This document shows, one piece after another, positions 16,184 through 24,032 of a DNA stretch of 45,612 bases. The notes beneath the pieces were generated by a model that worked only from the letters and a program-made list of their open reading frames with translations, was not told where the DNA came from and made no database searches. Source of the stretch: CAVQGZ01 sp964356295 (GTDB lineage Bacteria; Actinomycetota; Actinomycetes; Jiangellales; Jiangellaceae); NCBI GenBank assembly GCA_964356295.1, contig CAYHHE010000012.1, forward strand, positions 1-45,612. Direction: 5' to 3'. The position numbers and the translations under genes are program-made. Position 1 is the first letter of the stretch, and the number at the start of each line of letters is the position of its first letter.

Positions 16184-16250
16184 GTCCCTTCGTCCTCCTC
16201 GGCCCTCGGGGCGTTGCCGGGCGGTCTGTCGGTCGCCCATACTCACAGAC

Positions 16251-16529
16251 GTGGCCGGGATCCGGGTGCTGGCAGTGCTGGCTGCGGTGGCTGCGGTGGC
16301 CTACGGGCTGCACCGAGCCCTGCTGGCCATGGAGCGCCGCGGCTGGGTCTACTACCGGACCAAGGGCACCGGGAGCATGGGAGCCTCGGCGCTGTTCGGG
16401 CTGAACGAGGTGTTCCACCCGCAGGCCCAGTCTGCTGTCGTGGAGAGGCAGGAGCGAGACCTCCGGGGCGCCCGGTCGACGGCAGCCGGTGATCCGGACG
16501 ACGTATCCGAGGACAGGCGTGGCCGATGA
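16251..16529 (+). CDS. Small single-pass membrane protein
   Basis: This 92-residue protein has one N-terminal hydrophobic helix (VLAVLAAVAAVAYGLHRALL) followed by RRGWVYYRTKGTG and a charged C-terminal tail (VVERQERDLRGARSTAAGD). The GTG start places the helix at residues 5-24; longer versions from upstream ATGs would overlap the HMG-CoA reductase start. Function unknown. The stop overlaps the ATG of the ClbS/DfsB-like gene (ATGA), so the two are translationally coupled. Confidence 0.7.
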   Translation: MAGIRVLAVLAAVAAVAYGLHRALLAMERRGWVYYRTKGTGSMGASALFGLNEVFHPQAQSAVVERQERDLRGARSTAAGDPDDVSEDRRGR

Positions 16530-17029
16530 GTCGCCCGACCACCCGGGACGAGCTGTTGGAGCGCCTCGACAGCGAGTTCGACCGGTTGATGGCGCTCGTG
16601 GACTCTCTGGAGCCGGACCAACGCCGGATGCCTGGCGCGTGCGAGGACTGGTCGGTGACCGACCTGCTTGCCCACCTCGACGCATGGCACGAGATGCTGC
16701 TGACCTGGGAGAGAGAGGGGGCGGAGGGTGGGTCGCCGGCGATGCCGGCTCCGGGCTACACCTGGGCACAGCTCCCGGCCCTCAACCAGGCCATCTGGGA
16801 GCGCACCCACGAGGACCCGACCGACGAGGTGGTCGCTCGGCTGCGGGACTCCCACGCGAGGATCCGTGCCGTCATCGAGCGTTACCGCGACGAGGACCTG
16901 TTCACCAAGCGACGCTTCGCCTGGACGGGGACGACCTCGGTCGGTAGCTACGCGGTGTCGGCGACCACCAGCCACTACGACTGGGCCCGTGGCCACATCC
17001 GGCGGTTCAGGCGTACGCGGGTGGAGTGA
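16526..17029 (+). CDS. ClbS/DfsB family four-helix bundle protein (DinB-like)
   Basis: This is a 167-residue protein of the DinB-like superfamily, ClbS/DfsB branch. Diagnostic segments are WSVTDLLAHLDAWHEML, LPALNQAIWERTHEDP, and GTTSVGSYAVSATTSHYDWA. ClbS protects colibactin producers by acting on the genotoxin's cyclopropane; relatives in other bacteria have no known substrate. No toxin pathway is seen here. The ATG overlaps the previous stop. The C-terminus (RRFRRTRVE) reads into a duplicated remnant of the radical SAM gene. The final residues may therefore have been replaced when that remnant was inserted, though the family usually ends near this point. Confidence 0.8.
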   Translation: MSRPTTRDELLERLDSEFDRLMALVDSLEPDQRRMPGACEDWSVTDLLAHLDAWHEMLLTWEREGAEGGSPAMPAPGYTWAQLPALNQAIWERTHEDPTDEVVARLRDSHARIRAVIERYRDEDLFTKRRFAWTGTTSVGSYAVSATTSHYDWARGHIRRFRRTRVE

Positions 17030-17205
17030 GCGACGAGGCCCTGCGGGCGCAGATGCTCGCCGAGCACAGCGAACCCACCGTCCCCGACGGCTGCGAAGCC
17101 GAGAGGGTGCGTCCCGAGCAGGTCCGGCGCGGGCGAGCGTGGCAGCGGGCGAGTTTCGAGCGTGGGCGCGCCGATGGCCTCGTCCGACGGGCCACGCCAT
17201 GATCC
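17011..17205 (+). pseudogene. Remnant copy of the radical SAM gene tail (internal deletion)
   Basis: The translated remnant reads YAGGVSDEALRAQMLAEHS, EPTVPDGCEAERVRPEQ and RRGRAWQRASFERGR, closely matching the end of the radical SAM protein at 8631-9956 (AYAGGVSREALGA, then WAQMLAEHTEPTVPDGC, RRGRAWQMAS). The section between EALGA and AQML, about 60 codons, is missing. The DNA is strikingly similar, and several runs of more than 15 bases are identical. It has no start codon and no upstream two thirds, so it cannot be functional. As in the parent locus, it is followed directly by the TGATCC repeat. It overlaps the end of the ClbS/DfsB-like gene. Confidence 0.85.
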
Positions 17206-17330
17206 ACGGCGGGATCGGTGCGCTCGCACCATGATCCACGGCGGGATCGGTGCGCTGCGAGCACCAGATCCGCCGTCGATCATGGCCGCCGAGCACCAGA
17301 ACCGCCGTGGATCACCAGGAGGTGCGCGGC
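17199..17330. repeat. Second mirror-symmetric TGATCC repeat array
   Basis: A 32-base unit starting ATGATCCACGGCGGGATC occurs at 17199 and again at 17231, with the first 26 bases identical. Two diverged copies on the opposite strand follow (heads at about 17283 and 17314). Positions 17231-17283 form a 23-base imperfect stem (ATGATC...GGTGC / GCACC...GATCAT) with a 7-base loop. The plan is the same as that of the array at 21-198 (direct copies facing inverted copies). No gene lies between the ClbS-like gene and the acetyltransferase, and 17331-17427 shows nothing recognisable. Confidence 0.8.
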
Positions 17331-17427
17331 AGGCAGCCGCGGCGGCCCGAGGTCAGCAGTCCAGATCACCAGAAGCGCCCGCTCGCGGCGCTCACCCAAC
17401 CCGACCGGCTGAGGGCTCCGGCGCGCA

Positions 17428-18078
17428 TCACCAGCCCTGCTGGACGGTCAGCTCGGGCTGCCGGACCGGGTCGCGGGTCATCAGCCAGATCGGCACGCCC
17501 AGCTCACGGGTGCGGACCTCCTGCAGCACGCGAAACCCGAACCCGGTGTAGAACGCGACGTTGACCTCGCTCTGGGTCTCCAGGTAGGTCGGCAGCTCGT
17601 CCTCGTCCGCCCGGGTCAACCCGTCTGAGACCAACGCCGAGCCGAGGCCCTCGCCCTGGTAGGTCGGCTCGACACCGATCACCTCCAGATACCAGTGCGG
17701 GTAGGCCATCAGGGTGGCGCGCCGCTCGTCGAGGCGAGACACCACGGCCAGGAACCGGCGACGCTCCTCGCCGGTCAGCCCGAGCACGAACCGCTGCATC
17801 GGCAGGCCTGACCGCAGCGCCGGGAGCAGGCGGGGGTGCCGGGGTGGTTGCCACAGCGCGACGGCACTGATGCTCGGCGTGGCCAGCGGCAGGCCCCCGT
17901 AGACCGAGGAGCGCGCCATGCCCGTGAACAGCGCCGTGAGCCGGTCCAGCCGTCGGTCCCTGTCGGGGAAGAGCCTCGACCACAGCGGATCGGGGAGGAA
18001 CGCCCGGGTCAGGCACTCCCCCGCGGCCCGCCACTGGTCGTCGGGCAGTCGGGTGACCTGCGGCTGGACGGGACCCAC
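17428..18078 (-). CDS. GNAT family N-acetyltransferase
   Basis: This is a 216-residue GNAT protein. The acetyl-CoA pyrophosphate loop is in GVEPTYQGEGLGSALV, preceded by the beta-4 strand HWYLEVI and followed by LPTYLETQSEVNVAFYTGF, the usual motif B region. The N-terminus (LTRAFLPDPLWSRLFPD) fits GNATs that acetylate small molecules or peptides. Substrate unknown. The start is 24 bases after the end of the sulfur-transfer flavoprotein gene on the same strand, so the two may form an operon. Confidence 0.88.
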   Translation of the reverse strand: MGPVQPQVTRLPDDQWRAAGECLTRAFLPDPLWSRLFPDRDRRLDRLTALFTGMARSSVYGGLPLATPSISAVALWQPPRHPRLLPALRSGLPMQRFVLGLTGEERRRFLAVVSRLDERRATLMAYPHWYLEVIGVEPTYQGEGLGSALVSDGLTRADEDELPTYLETQSEVNVAFYTGFGFRVLQEVRTRELGVPIWLMTRDPVRQPELTVQQGW

Positions 18079-18102
18079 CGGCCCAGCGTCCCAGAGCCGC
18101 CC

Positions 18103-20601
18103 TCAGATGAAGAACTGGCCGTTGGACTCGTTCGACTCCCCGTACATCATCGCCACGCCGCCCAGCTCGACTCCGTCGATGAGGTCGTCCTTGGCGATGC
18201 CGAGCAGGTCCATGGTCATCGTGCAGGCGACCAGGCGAACCCCGCTCTCCTGAGCCGACGCGATCAGCTCGGGAAGGCTCGGCACGTTGTGGTCCTTCAT
18301 GATCCTCTTGATCATGGCAGGGCCGCCGCCGAGCATGTTCATCGTCGACAACGGCATGGCGTCCGGGCCGGAGGGCATCATCGCGGCGAAGGCCCGGTCC
18401 ATCAGCGACCGGTCCCGGGGCGGTGGGTCGGATCGGCGCAGGGCGTTGAGGCCCCAGAAGGTGAAGAACATCGACACCTGGTCGCCCATCGCCGCCGCGC
18501 CGTTGGCCAGGATGAACGAGGCCAGCACCCGGTCGAAGTCCCCGGAGAACACCACGAGGGTCTTCTTGTCCTTGATCCGGGACGCGGCGCTGGACACCCC
18601 GGCGCCGCCTCCCTTGCGGAACAGGGCGGCGTACCCGGGGCCCTCGGGACGGATCTCGAGCATCTCGTGGCCGTTCTTGTCCGCCCACGCCGGCGCGTCG
18701 AGCCGGAACCCCGGGTCGGACACGTGCACGAGCACCTCGTCACCGGCCTCGAGGTCGTTGACCCGCTCCTGCAGCTTCATGATCGGGCCCGGGCAGGCCA
18801 GCCCAGTGCAGTCGAGGTCCACACTCACCCCGGTGCGGGCCACGGTGACCGGCGCAGCACGTCCGGTGTTCACGCCGGTGACGTCCTCGGCGTAGTTGAC
18901 GACCGGCTCGAAGGAGTCGATGGTCTCCTCGGGGGTGACGTCGTAGAAGGCGCGGAAGGTGTTCATGCCTCCAGAGAGCATCTTCACGTCGGCGAACCCG
19001 CGATTCACCAGCGCCCGGTAGGCCAGGTAGGAGCGGAACCCCACTGCGCAGTACACGCGCAGCGGGACGTCGCGGTCCCAGTCCTCGCACACCTCGCGGA
19101 TCGAGGCCAGCGGCACGTTCTGCGCACCGGGCAGGTGCCAGATCGCGTACTCCTGCGGGCCGCGGACGTCGATGATGCGGGCGCCCTCGGTGGCCCGCGG
19201 GTACTCACTGGGGTACCAGAGCGACACGTCGCCCTTGAGCAGGTTCGACCCGACGAACCCGGCCATGTTGATCGGGTCCTTGGCCGAGCCGAAGGGAGGG
19301 GCGTAGGCCAGCTCGAGGTTCTCCAGATCGAACACGGTCAGGCCCGCGCGGACGGCGGTGGCCAGCACGTCCAGGCGCTTGTCGACCCCGTCGAAGCCGA
19401 CGATCCCGGCGCCGAGGAGCTTGCCGGTGCCCGGCTCGAAGAGCACCTTGAGGTGCATCTTCGCCGTGCCCGGGTAGTAGCCCGCGTGTCCGGACGGGTG
19501 CACCTGGACGCGCTCGAACGGGATGCCCGCCTCGGTCAGCTGGCGCTGGTTGGCGCCGGTCGCGCCAGCGACCATGTCGAACATCTTCACGATCGACGTG
19601 CCCTGGACGGCACCCCAGGTGGTGTCCCGTCCGCACATGTTGTCCGCGACCGCGCGGCCCTGTCGGTTCGCCGGACCCGCGAGCGGGATCAGGTGTGACC
19701 CTGGCAGCACGAGATGCTCCACCTCGATGACGTCCCCCGCCGCCCAGATGTCCGGGACACTGGTGCGCAGGTTCTGGTCGACCTTGATGCCGCCGCGGGG
19801 ACCGAGCTCGATGCCTGCGCCGACAGCCAGATCCACCGCGGGTCGCACCCCGGCGGCGAGCACCACCAGGTCGGTCTCGACGAACTCGTTGTTCTCCAGC
19901 TCGACGCGCAACCGTCCGGCAGGGGTCTGGCTGAACGCCGCGGCACGAGTGTTGAGGTGCAGACCGATGCCGTGTCCGCGGATGTAGCTCTCCATCTGGG
20001 TGGTGAGCTCGCGGTCCAGCGGCGGCATGATCTGGTCGGCCATCTCGACGATGACGGTCTGCACGCCGCGGTGATGGAGGTTCTCGGCCAGCTCCAGCCC
20101 GATGTAACCCGCGCCGATCACCACCGCGTGCCGCGCGGGTGGACGTCCGGTGGCCGGGTCGCCGTCCACCGCGGCCTTGATCTGGTCCATGTCCCCCACC
20201 CGCCGCAGCACGTGGATGCCCGGATGGTCCACACCTGGCAGTGGCGGGACCACGGGTCTGGCACCCGGGCACAACGCCAGCTTGTCGTAGGACTCCGAGT
20301 ACTCCTCGCCGGTGCCCAGGTCGCGCACCGCGACGGTCTTGCCCGCCGGGTCGATGGCCAGGACCTCATGGCCGGTCCGCACGTCCAGCGCCAGCGACTC
20401 GTCCAGGCTCTGCGGGGTCTGCAGCAGCAGCCGGTCCCGGTCCTTGATCACCTCCCCGATGTGGTAGGGCAGCCCGCAGTTGGCGAAGGACACATGGTGG
20501 GCACGTTCGAGCACGACGATCTCGGCGAACTCGTCCAGCCGCCGAGCCCGTGCCGCACACGACATCCCGGCAGCCACGCCACCCACGACGACGATCTTCA
20601 T
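18103..20601 (-). CDS. CoA-disulfide reductase-like flavoprotein fused to rhodanese, TusA and DsrE domains
   Basis: This is an 832-residue multidomain protein. Residues 1 to about 450 are an FAD/NAD(P)H pyridine-nucleotide disulfide oxidoreductase of the CoA-disulfide reductase type (VVVGGVAAGMSCAARAR, active Cys42 in SFANCGLPYH, second Rossmann VIGAGYIGLELAE). Next, roughly 460-560, is a rhodanese with its Cys in VYCAVGFRSYLAYR. Then a TusA domain with DCTGLACPGPIMK, and finally a DsrE/DsrF-like domain (KTLVVFSGDFDRVLASFIL). All four sulfur-relay modules retain their key Cys where visible. It likely handles persulfides or polysulfide in the cytoplasm. The ATG at MKIVVVGG has AAGGGA upstream; an earlier start adds an unlikely leader. 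The acetyltransferase follows. Confidence 0.92.
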   Translation of the reverse strand: MKIVVVGGVAAGMSCAARARRLDEFAEIVVLERAHHVSFANCGLPYHIGEVIKDRDRLLLQTPQSLDESLALDVRTGHEVLAIDPAGKTVAVRDLGTGEEYSESYDKLALCPGARPVVPPLPGVDHPGIHVLRRVGDMDQIKAAVDGDPATGRPPARHAVVIGAGYIGLELAENLHHRGVQTVIVEMADQIMPPLDRELTTQMESYIRGHGIGLHLNTRAAAFSQTPAGRLRVELENNEFVETDLVVLAAGVRPAVDLAVGAGIELGPRGGIKVDQNLRTSVPDIWAAGDVIEVEHLVLPGSHLIPLAGPANRQGRAVADNMCGRDTTWGAVQGTSIVKMFDMVAGATGANQRQLTEAGIPFERVQVHPSGHAGYYPGTAKMHLKVLFEPGTGKLLGAGIVGFDGVDKRLDVLATAVRAGLTVFDLENLELAYAPPFGSAKDPINMAGFVGSNLLKGDVSLWYPSEYPRATEGARIIDVRGPQEYAIWHLPGAQNVPLASIREVCEDWDRDVPLRVYCAVGFRSYLAYRALVNRGFADVKMLSGGMNTFRAFYDVTPEETIDSFEPVVNYAEDVTGVNTGRAAPVTVARTGVSVDLDCTGLACPGPIMKLQERVNDLEAGDEVLVHVSDPGFRLDAPAWADKNGHEMLEIRPEGPGYAALFRKGGGAGVSSAASRIKDKKTLVVFSGDFDRVLASFILANGAAAMGDQVSMFFTFWGLNALRRSDPPPRDRSLMDRAFAAMMPSGPDAMPLSTMNMLGGGPAMIKRIMKDHNVPSLPELIASAQESGVRLVACTMTMDLLGIAKDDLIDGVELGGVAMMYGESNESNGQFFI

Positions 20602-20759
20602 CTGGAGTCCCTTCTGCGCCTGCCCGCCACCGTAGGCAGGACCGGAGGGTCGCGGGAGCGCTTTGTCGGAGGTGACCACGGGCCGGTGGACGAGCGCTCA
20701 GCACGGATCGCTGCGGACCTGCCTCCCCCGCCCTACGTCAGGCCGTAGCGTCGTCACCT

Positions 20760-21596
20760 ATGAGCGAAGGCATCGAGATCATCGTCTGGGGCGACAACGG
20801 CGACGACACCGGGATGTTCGGCACCCCTGAGGACCTTCAGTCGCGCATCAAGTGGGAGGCCGGCAAGATCCACTCCTCGCTTCGCACCGGAGGCGAGGTG
20901 CTCGTGGTCATCGGCGGATCGACGTTCGTCGTCGGTGGTGCTGTCGCCTGGTCCGGCGGTGGCGCCGGGGTGGCGGTAGGGGGCGCGGCGATCGCAGGGG
21001 TGGGCGGGCTGGCCATGTGGCTGGGCTCGCTGCTCGAGCAGGTCTGGCACGATCCTCCACAGCCTGACTTCGCTCGACCCACACGTATCTCACCGATGCC
21101 CGTGCGGCTGGACGCCACGACCGCCGAGGCCAACCGTGAGCTGTCGGCGCTGGTCGGCAGTCTTGGTCGAGCTGCGGGCCTGGCGCAGGGCCTTCTCGAC
21201 GCCACTGAGCGGCAGCAGGGGGCGGTGGCGGCCGGCGACGCCGAGTGGGCCCGTCGGCACGGGCTGGCCGTGGAGTCACTCACCAGTGCGCTCGGTGCCC
21301 GGCTGCTGACAGCCTCCTCGCTGATGGAGGAGCTCTCCGACGACGCCGCGCTGGACGTTCGGGCCTCCCATCAGGAGATGGTCGACGGACTGGCTGCACT
21401 GACCAGCGGACCGACCCGAGCCCAGACGATCCCCGACCTCACGGCCGCCGGGTTCACCCAGGCGGACTGGCTGGTCGAGGTGCTCCAGCAGCTCCAGCCG
21501 GCCCGGCTGCCGGCACGGGCTTCGACGCAACAGGCGTTGGGCAGGATGGCCATGACCACCCACCGCACCGGGATGCGGCTGCTCGAGCGGGGATGA
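20760..21596 (+). CDS. Unknown protein with Gly-rich membrane hairpin
   Basis: This is a 278-residue protein of no family I know. It begins SEGIEIIVWGDNGDD. Residues about 45-85 are very Gly/Ala/Val-rich (VVIGGSTFVVGGAVAWSG, GVAVGGAAIAGVGGLAMW), likely two membrane-spanning glycine-zipper helices. The rest is a soluble helical domain with heptad-like Leu/Ala spacing (ANRELSALVGSLGRAAGL through LGRMAMTTHRTGMRLLERG). The glycine-zipper-plus-helical-bundle layout is seen in some membrane-inserting proteins, but function cannot be claimed. It is divergent from the sulfur flavoprotein and convergent with the PucR regulator. Confidence 0.65.
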   Translation: MSEGIEIIVWGDNGDDTGMFGTPEDLQSRIKWEAGKIHSSLRTGGEVLVVIGGSTFVVGGAVAWSGGGAGVAVGGAAIAGVGGLAMWLGSLLEQVWHDPPQPDFARPTRISPMPVRLDATTAEANRELSALVGSLGRAAGLAQGLLDATERQQGAVAAGDAEWARRHGLAVESLTSALGARLLTASSLMEELSDDAALDVRASHQEMVDGLAALTSGPTRAQTIPDLTAAGFTQADWLVEVLQQLQPARLPARASTQQALGRMAMTTHRTGMRLLERG

Positions 21597-21609
21597 CACC
21601 GAGCCCTGC

Positions 21610-22815
21610 TCAGCCCGGACGGGTGAGTGCGAGGCGCAACGCCAGGCGTCCGCGCGGCTCCTCCAGCGCCGGGCCGAACAGGCGCTGCAGGGTGGTCAGC
21701 CGGTAGCTGACGGTCTGGGGGTGCACGACCAACGTGCGGGCGACCTGCTGGCGGTCCCCGTGGTGGGCCAGCCAGGCCGCCAACGTCTCGGCCAGCACCT
21801 GTCGGCGTCCCGGCGGCACCTGCTGCAGGGGCGCGAGCACCCGGCCGGTGAGATCGGCGAGCAGTCCCTCGTCGGCGGCCACCACCATCTCCGGCAACCA
21901 GTCCGCGGCGGCGACCACCGGCGCCGCGGGGATGACGCCTTCTTCGACCAGACGCCGCACCCGACGGGCGTGGGCGAGGGAGAGCCGGGCCTCCTCCGGA
22001 GGGCGCACGGTGCCGACGTAGACCTCCGTGTCGGTCAGGCCGGCGGTGAGCCGCTCCCGCCGGCCCGGCCCGGACGGGTCCGGGATGATCGCGACGATGT
22101 CGGGGCCGCGCTCGAGCAGCAGCGCGTCCGAAGGGGCCTGCGGCAGGCGGCGAGAGGTCGTCCCGGTGGGCAACGGGATGACCGCGACGGCGAGTCGAGC
22201 GGGGACGCTCCATGAGGCGGCGTCGGCCAGCTGGCTGACCGCCTCCGGTGCCGTGGAGAGCGTGCCGTCGAGCATCATCTCGGCCAGGCGGCTGCGCACG
22301 ACGTCCCGGTACCCCGCCTGGGCCGCCTGCTCCGAGGCGTACCCCTCGACGGACACGGCGGACAGCTCGTCGATGTAGACGAAGATCGCCTCCGCCAGGG
22401 TCACCAGCTCGCCGGTGTCGACCTCGACGCCTCGAGCTGCGGTGGCCATGTGCTCCCACGCGACCCGGGCGCCGGTGCGGTAGGCCGACAGCAGGGCCTC
22501 CAGGGATCGCCCCTCCCGTCTCTCGCCTGCCCCGACGCGGCGGTAGACCTCCAGCGCACGACCGCCCAGTGCCGGGTCATCGGTGCCGAACAGGGACAGG
22601 AAGCGGGTGAGTGCGATCTCCACGCCCCGGCGCAGCGCCTGCCCGAACGGGCCGTCCAGCCCGCCGCGGTACTCCGGCACGCTCGCCTCGATCTCGGTCA
22701 CGATTGCGTTGACGGCGGCTCGCACGGCGGGCGCGACATCTCGTCCCAGCTGTGGCCGGAGGCCGGACCACGGTCGAGGTGTTCGAAGGTCTTTGTCACC
22801 ACGTGATAGATCCAC
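21610..22815 (-). CDS. PucR/CdaR-family transcriptional regulator
   Basis: This 401-residue regulator ends in the PucR C-terminal helix-turn-helix (VARTLVVHPQTVSYRLTTLQ, then RLFGPALEEPRGRLALRLAL). The middle resembles the GGDEF-like sensory part common in the CdaR group, and the N-terminal helical region (SLEALLSAYRTGARVAWEH) is typical of actinobacterial members. The effector is unknown. Its start is divergent from the HAD hydrolase gene (61 bases between them), a usual place for such a regulator to act, but no operator is evident. Confidence 0.88.
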   Translation of the reverse strand: MDLSRGDKDLRTPRPWSGLRPQLGRDVAPAVRAAVNAIVTEIEASVPEYRGGLDGPFGQALRRGVEIALTRFLSLFGTDDPALGGRALEVYRRVGAGERREGRSLEALLSAYRTGARVAWEHMATAARGVEVDTGELVTLAEAIFVYIDELSAVSVEGYASEQAAQAGYRDVVRSRLAEMMLDGTLSTAPEAVSQLADAASWSVPARLAVAVIPLPTGTTSRRLPQAPSDALLLERGPDIVAIIPDPSGPGRRERLTAGLTDTEVYVGTVRPPEEARLSLAHARRVRRLVEEGVIPAAPVVAAADWLPEMVVAADEGLLADLTGRVLAPLQQVPPGRRQVLAETLAAWLAHHGDRQQVARTLVVHPQTVSYRLTTLQRLFGPALEEPRGRLALRLALTRPG

Positions 22816-22876
22816 GGGCAGAAGTCTAGGTCAGGCGCGGGAGAGACGACCCTCACCTGCGAGGCAGGATAGAAGC

Positions 22877-23659
22877 GTGACGACACGACCGACCTCTCCC
22901 CGCTCGGCTGCGTTCTTCGACCTCGACGGCACGCTCATCCCCGGCTCGGCGAACATCCCGCTGGCCCGGGCCGCCTTCTCCGCCGGCTTCGTCGGCAAGC
23001 GCGAGCTGGCTCGCGACCTGCGTAACGGGGTGTCCTTCCTGGTCAAGGGTGCCAGCGACGAGCGCTCCGCCCAGGTTCGGGACAGGATCCTGCGCGCTGT
23101 CGCGGGACGCCCGGCTGCCGACGTCGAGGCACTCGCCGAGGAGTTCATGCACGACCTGGTCGCCTCCATCCAGCCCCGCATGCGCGACGTGCTCGAGATG
23201 CACCTCGCGCACGGGCACGAGCGGGTGGTGCTGTCGGCCAGCCCGACCGAGATCGTCTCCCGGCTCGCGGCCCAGGCGGGGCTCGAGCACGGCACCGGCA
23301 CGACCTCCGAGCGAGACGAGGCCGGCGTGTACACCGGACGGCTGGCCGGGCCGTTCTGCTACGGCGAGGGCAAGGCCGAGGTGCTCCGTGAGGTGGCCGC
23401 CCAGCGGGGCTACGACCTTGCTGCCAGCTACGCCTACACCGACTCGGTGAGCGACCTGCCGATGCTGCGGGCGGTCGGGAACCCAGTGGCGGTCAACCCC
23501 GAGCGTGAGCTGCGTGAGGTCGCGCTGGCCGAGGGCTGGCCGGTGCTGGAGACCGGCGCGCTGCCCCGGGTCTCGCTGTCGCCACGCGGGGTGGCCACGC
23601 TGGCGGGTCGTGCCCTGGTGTCGGCCGCCTCGATCGTTCGGCTTCCCAGGATGGCGTAG
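22877..23659 (+). CDS. HAD-IB family hydrolase (SerB/CicA-like phosphatase)
   Basis: This is a 260-residue haloacid-dehalogenase-type phosphatase. Motif I is FFDLDGTLIPGSA with both catalytic Asp; motif II is VVLSASPTEIV; motif III/IV is AYTDSVSDLPMLRAVGNPVAVNPE. The spacing and helical cap fit subfamily IB, which includes phosphoserine phosphatase and CicA-like proteins acting on small phosphates or lysophospholipids. The GTG start was chosen because it begins TTRPTSPRSAAFFDLDG with no long leader; upstream frame extension covers the regulator's promoter. The last codons are 1 base from the convergent GlsB/YeaQ-like gene. Confidence 0.88.
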   Translation: MTTRPTSPRSAAFFDLDGTLIPGSANIPLARAAFSAGFVGKRELARDLRNGVSFLVKGASDERSAQVRDRILRAVAGRPAADVEALAEEFMHDLVASIQPRMRDVLEMHLAHGHERVVLSASPTEIVSRLAAQAGLEHGTGTTSERDEAGVYTGRLAGPFCYGEGKAEVLREVAAQRGYDLAASYAYTDSVSDLPMLRAVGNPVAVNPERELREVALAEGWPVLETGALPRVSLSPRGVATLAGRALVSAASIVRLPRMA

Positions 23660-23660
23660 G

Positions 23661-23933
23661 TCAGCGGCCGAGCGCCTTGGACGTCGCGTACCGCTCGGCG
23701 ACGAACAGCAGCACGACCGCGGCAACGATCGCCACCACCGCCCCGAGCACGTTGAGCTCGAACACGCTGCCGGTGCCGAGCAGGCTGGCCACCAGCCCGC
23801 CGACGAGCGAACCGGCCACGCCCAGACCGAGGGTCACCCACAGGCTCAGGGCGTCCTTGCCCGGCTTGAGCAGCCGTGCCACCGCGCCCACGACGAGACC
23901 GAAGATCAAGAACCCCAGGATGTCGATGATCAT
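23661..23933 (-). CDS. GlsB/YeaQ/YmgE family stress-response membrane protein
   Basis: This 90-residue protein has three predicted membrane helices, starting IIDILGFLIFGLVVGAVARL, then LWVTLGLGVAGSLVGGLVAS, then VLGAVVAIVAAVVLLFVAE. The KPGKDALSLWVT loop and GSLVGG pattern are the hallmark of the transglycosylase-associated (GlsB/YeaQ/YmgE) family, small envelope proteins linked to stress. Its precise role is unknown. It is convergent with the HAD gene and divergent from the metallo-beta-lactamase-fold gene. Confidence 0.88.
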   Translation of the reverse strand: MIIDILGFLIFGLVVGAVARLLKPGKDALSLWVTLGLGVAGSLVGGLVASLLGTGSVFELNVLGAVVAIVAAVVLLFVAERYATSKALGR

Positions 23934-24032
23934 CAGGCAGACTCCCTCGGATCGAACCGCACACCCAGCCTAGGGCCCGGGCCGTGACCTCCGGCCCTTG
24001 TCGCGACAGCCGGTTCGGCGTGGCGTACGGGG

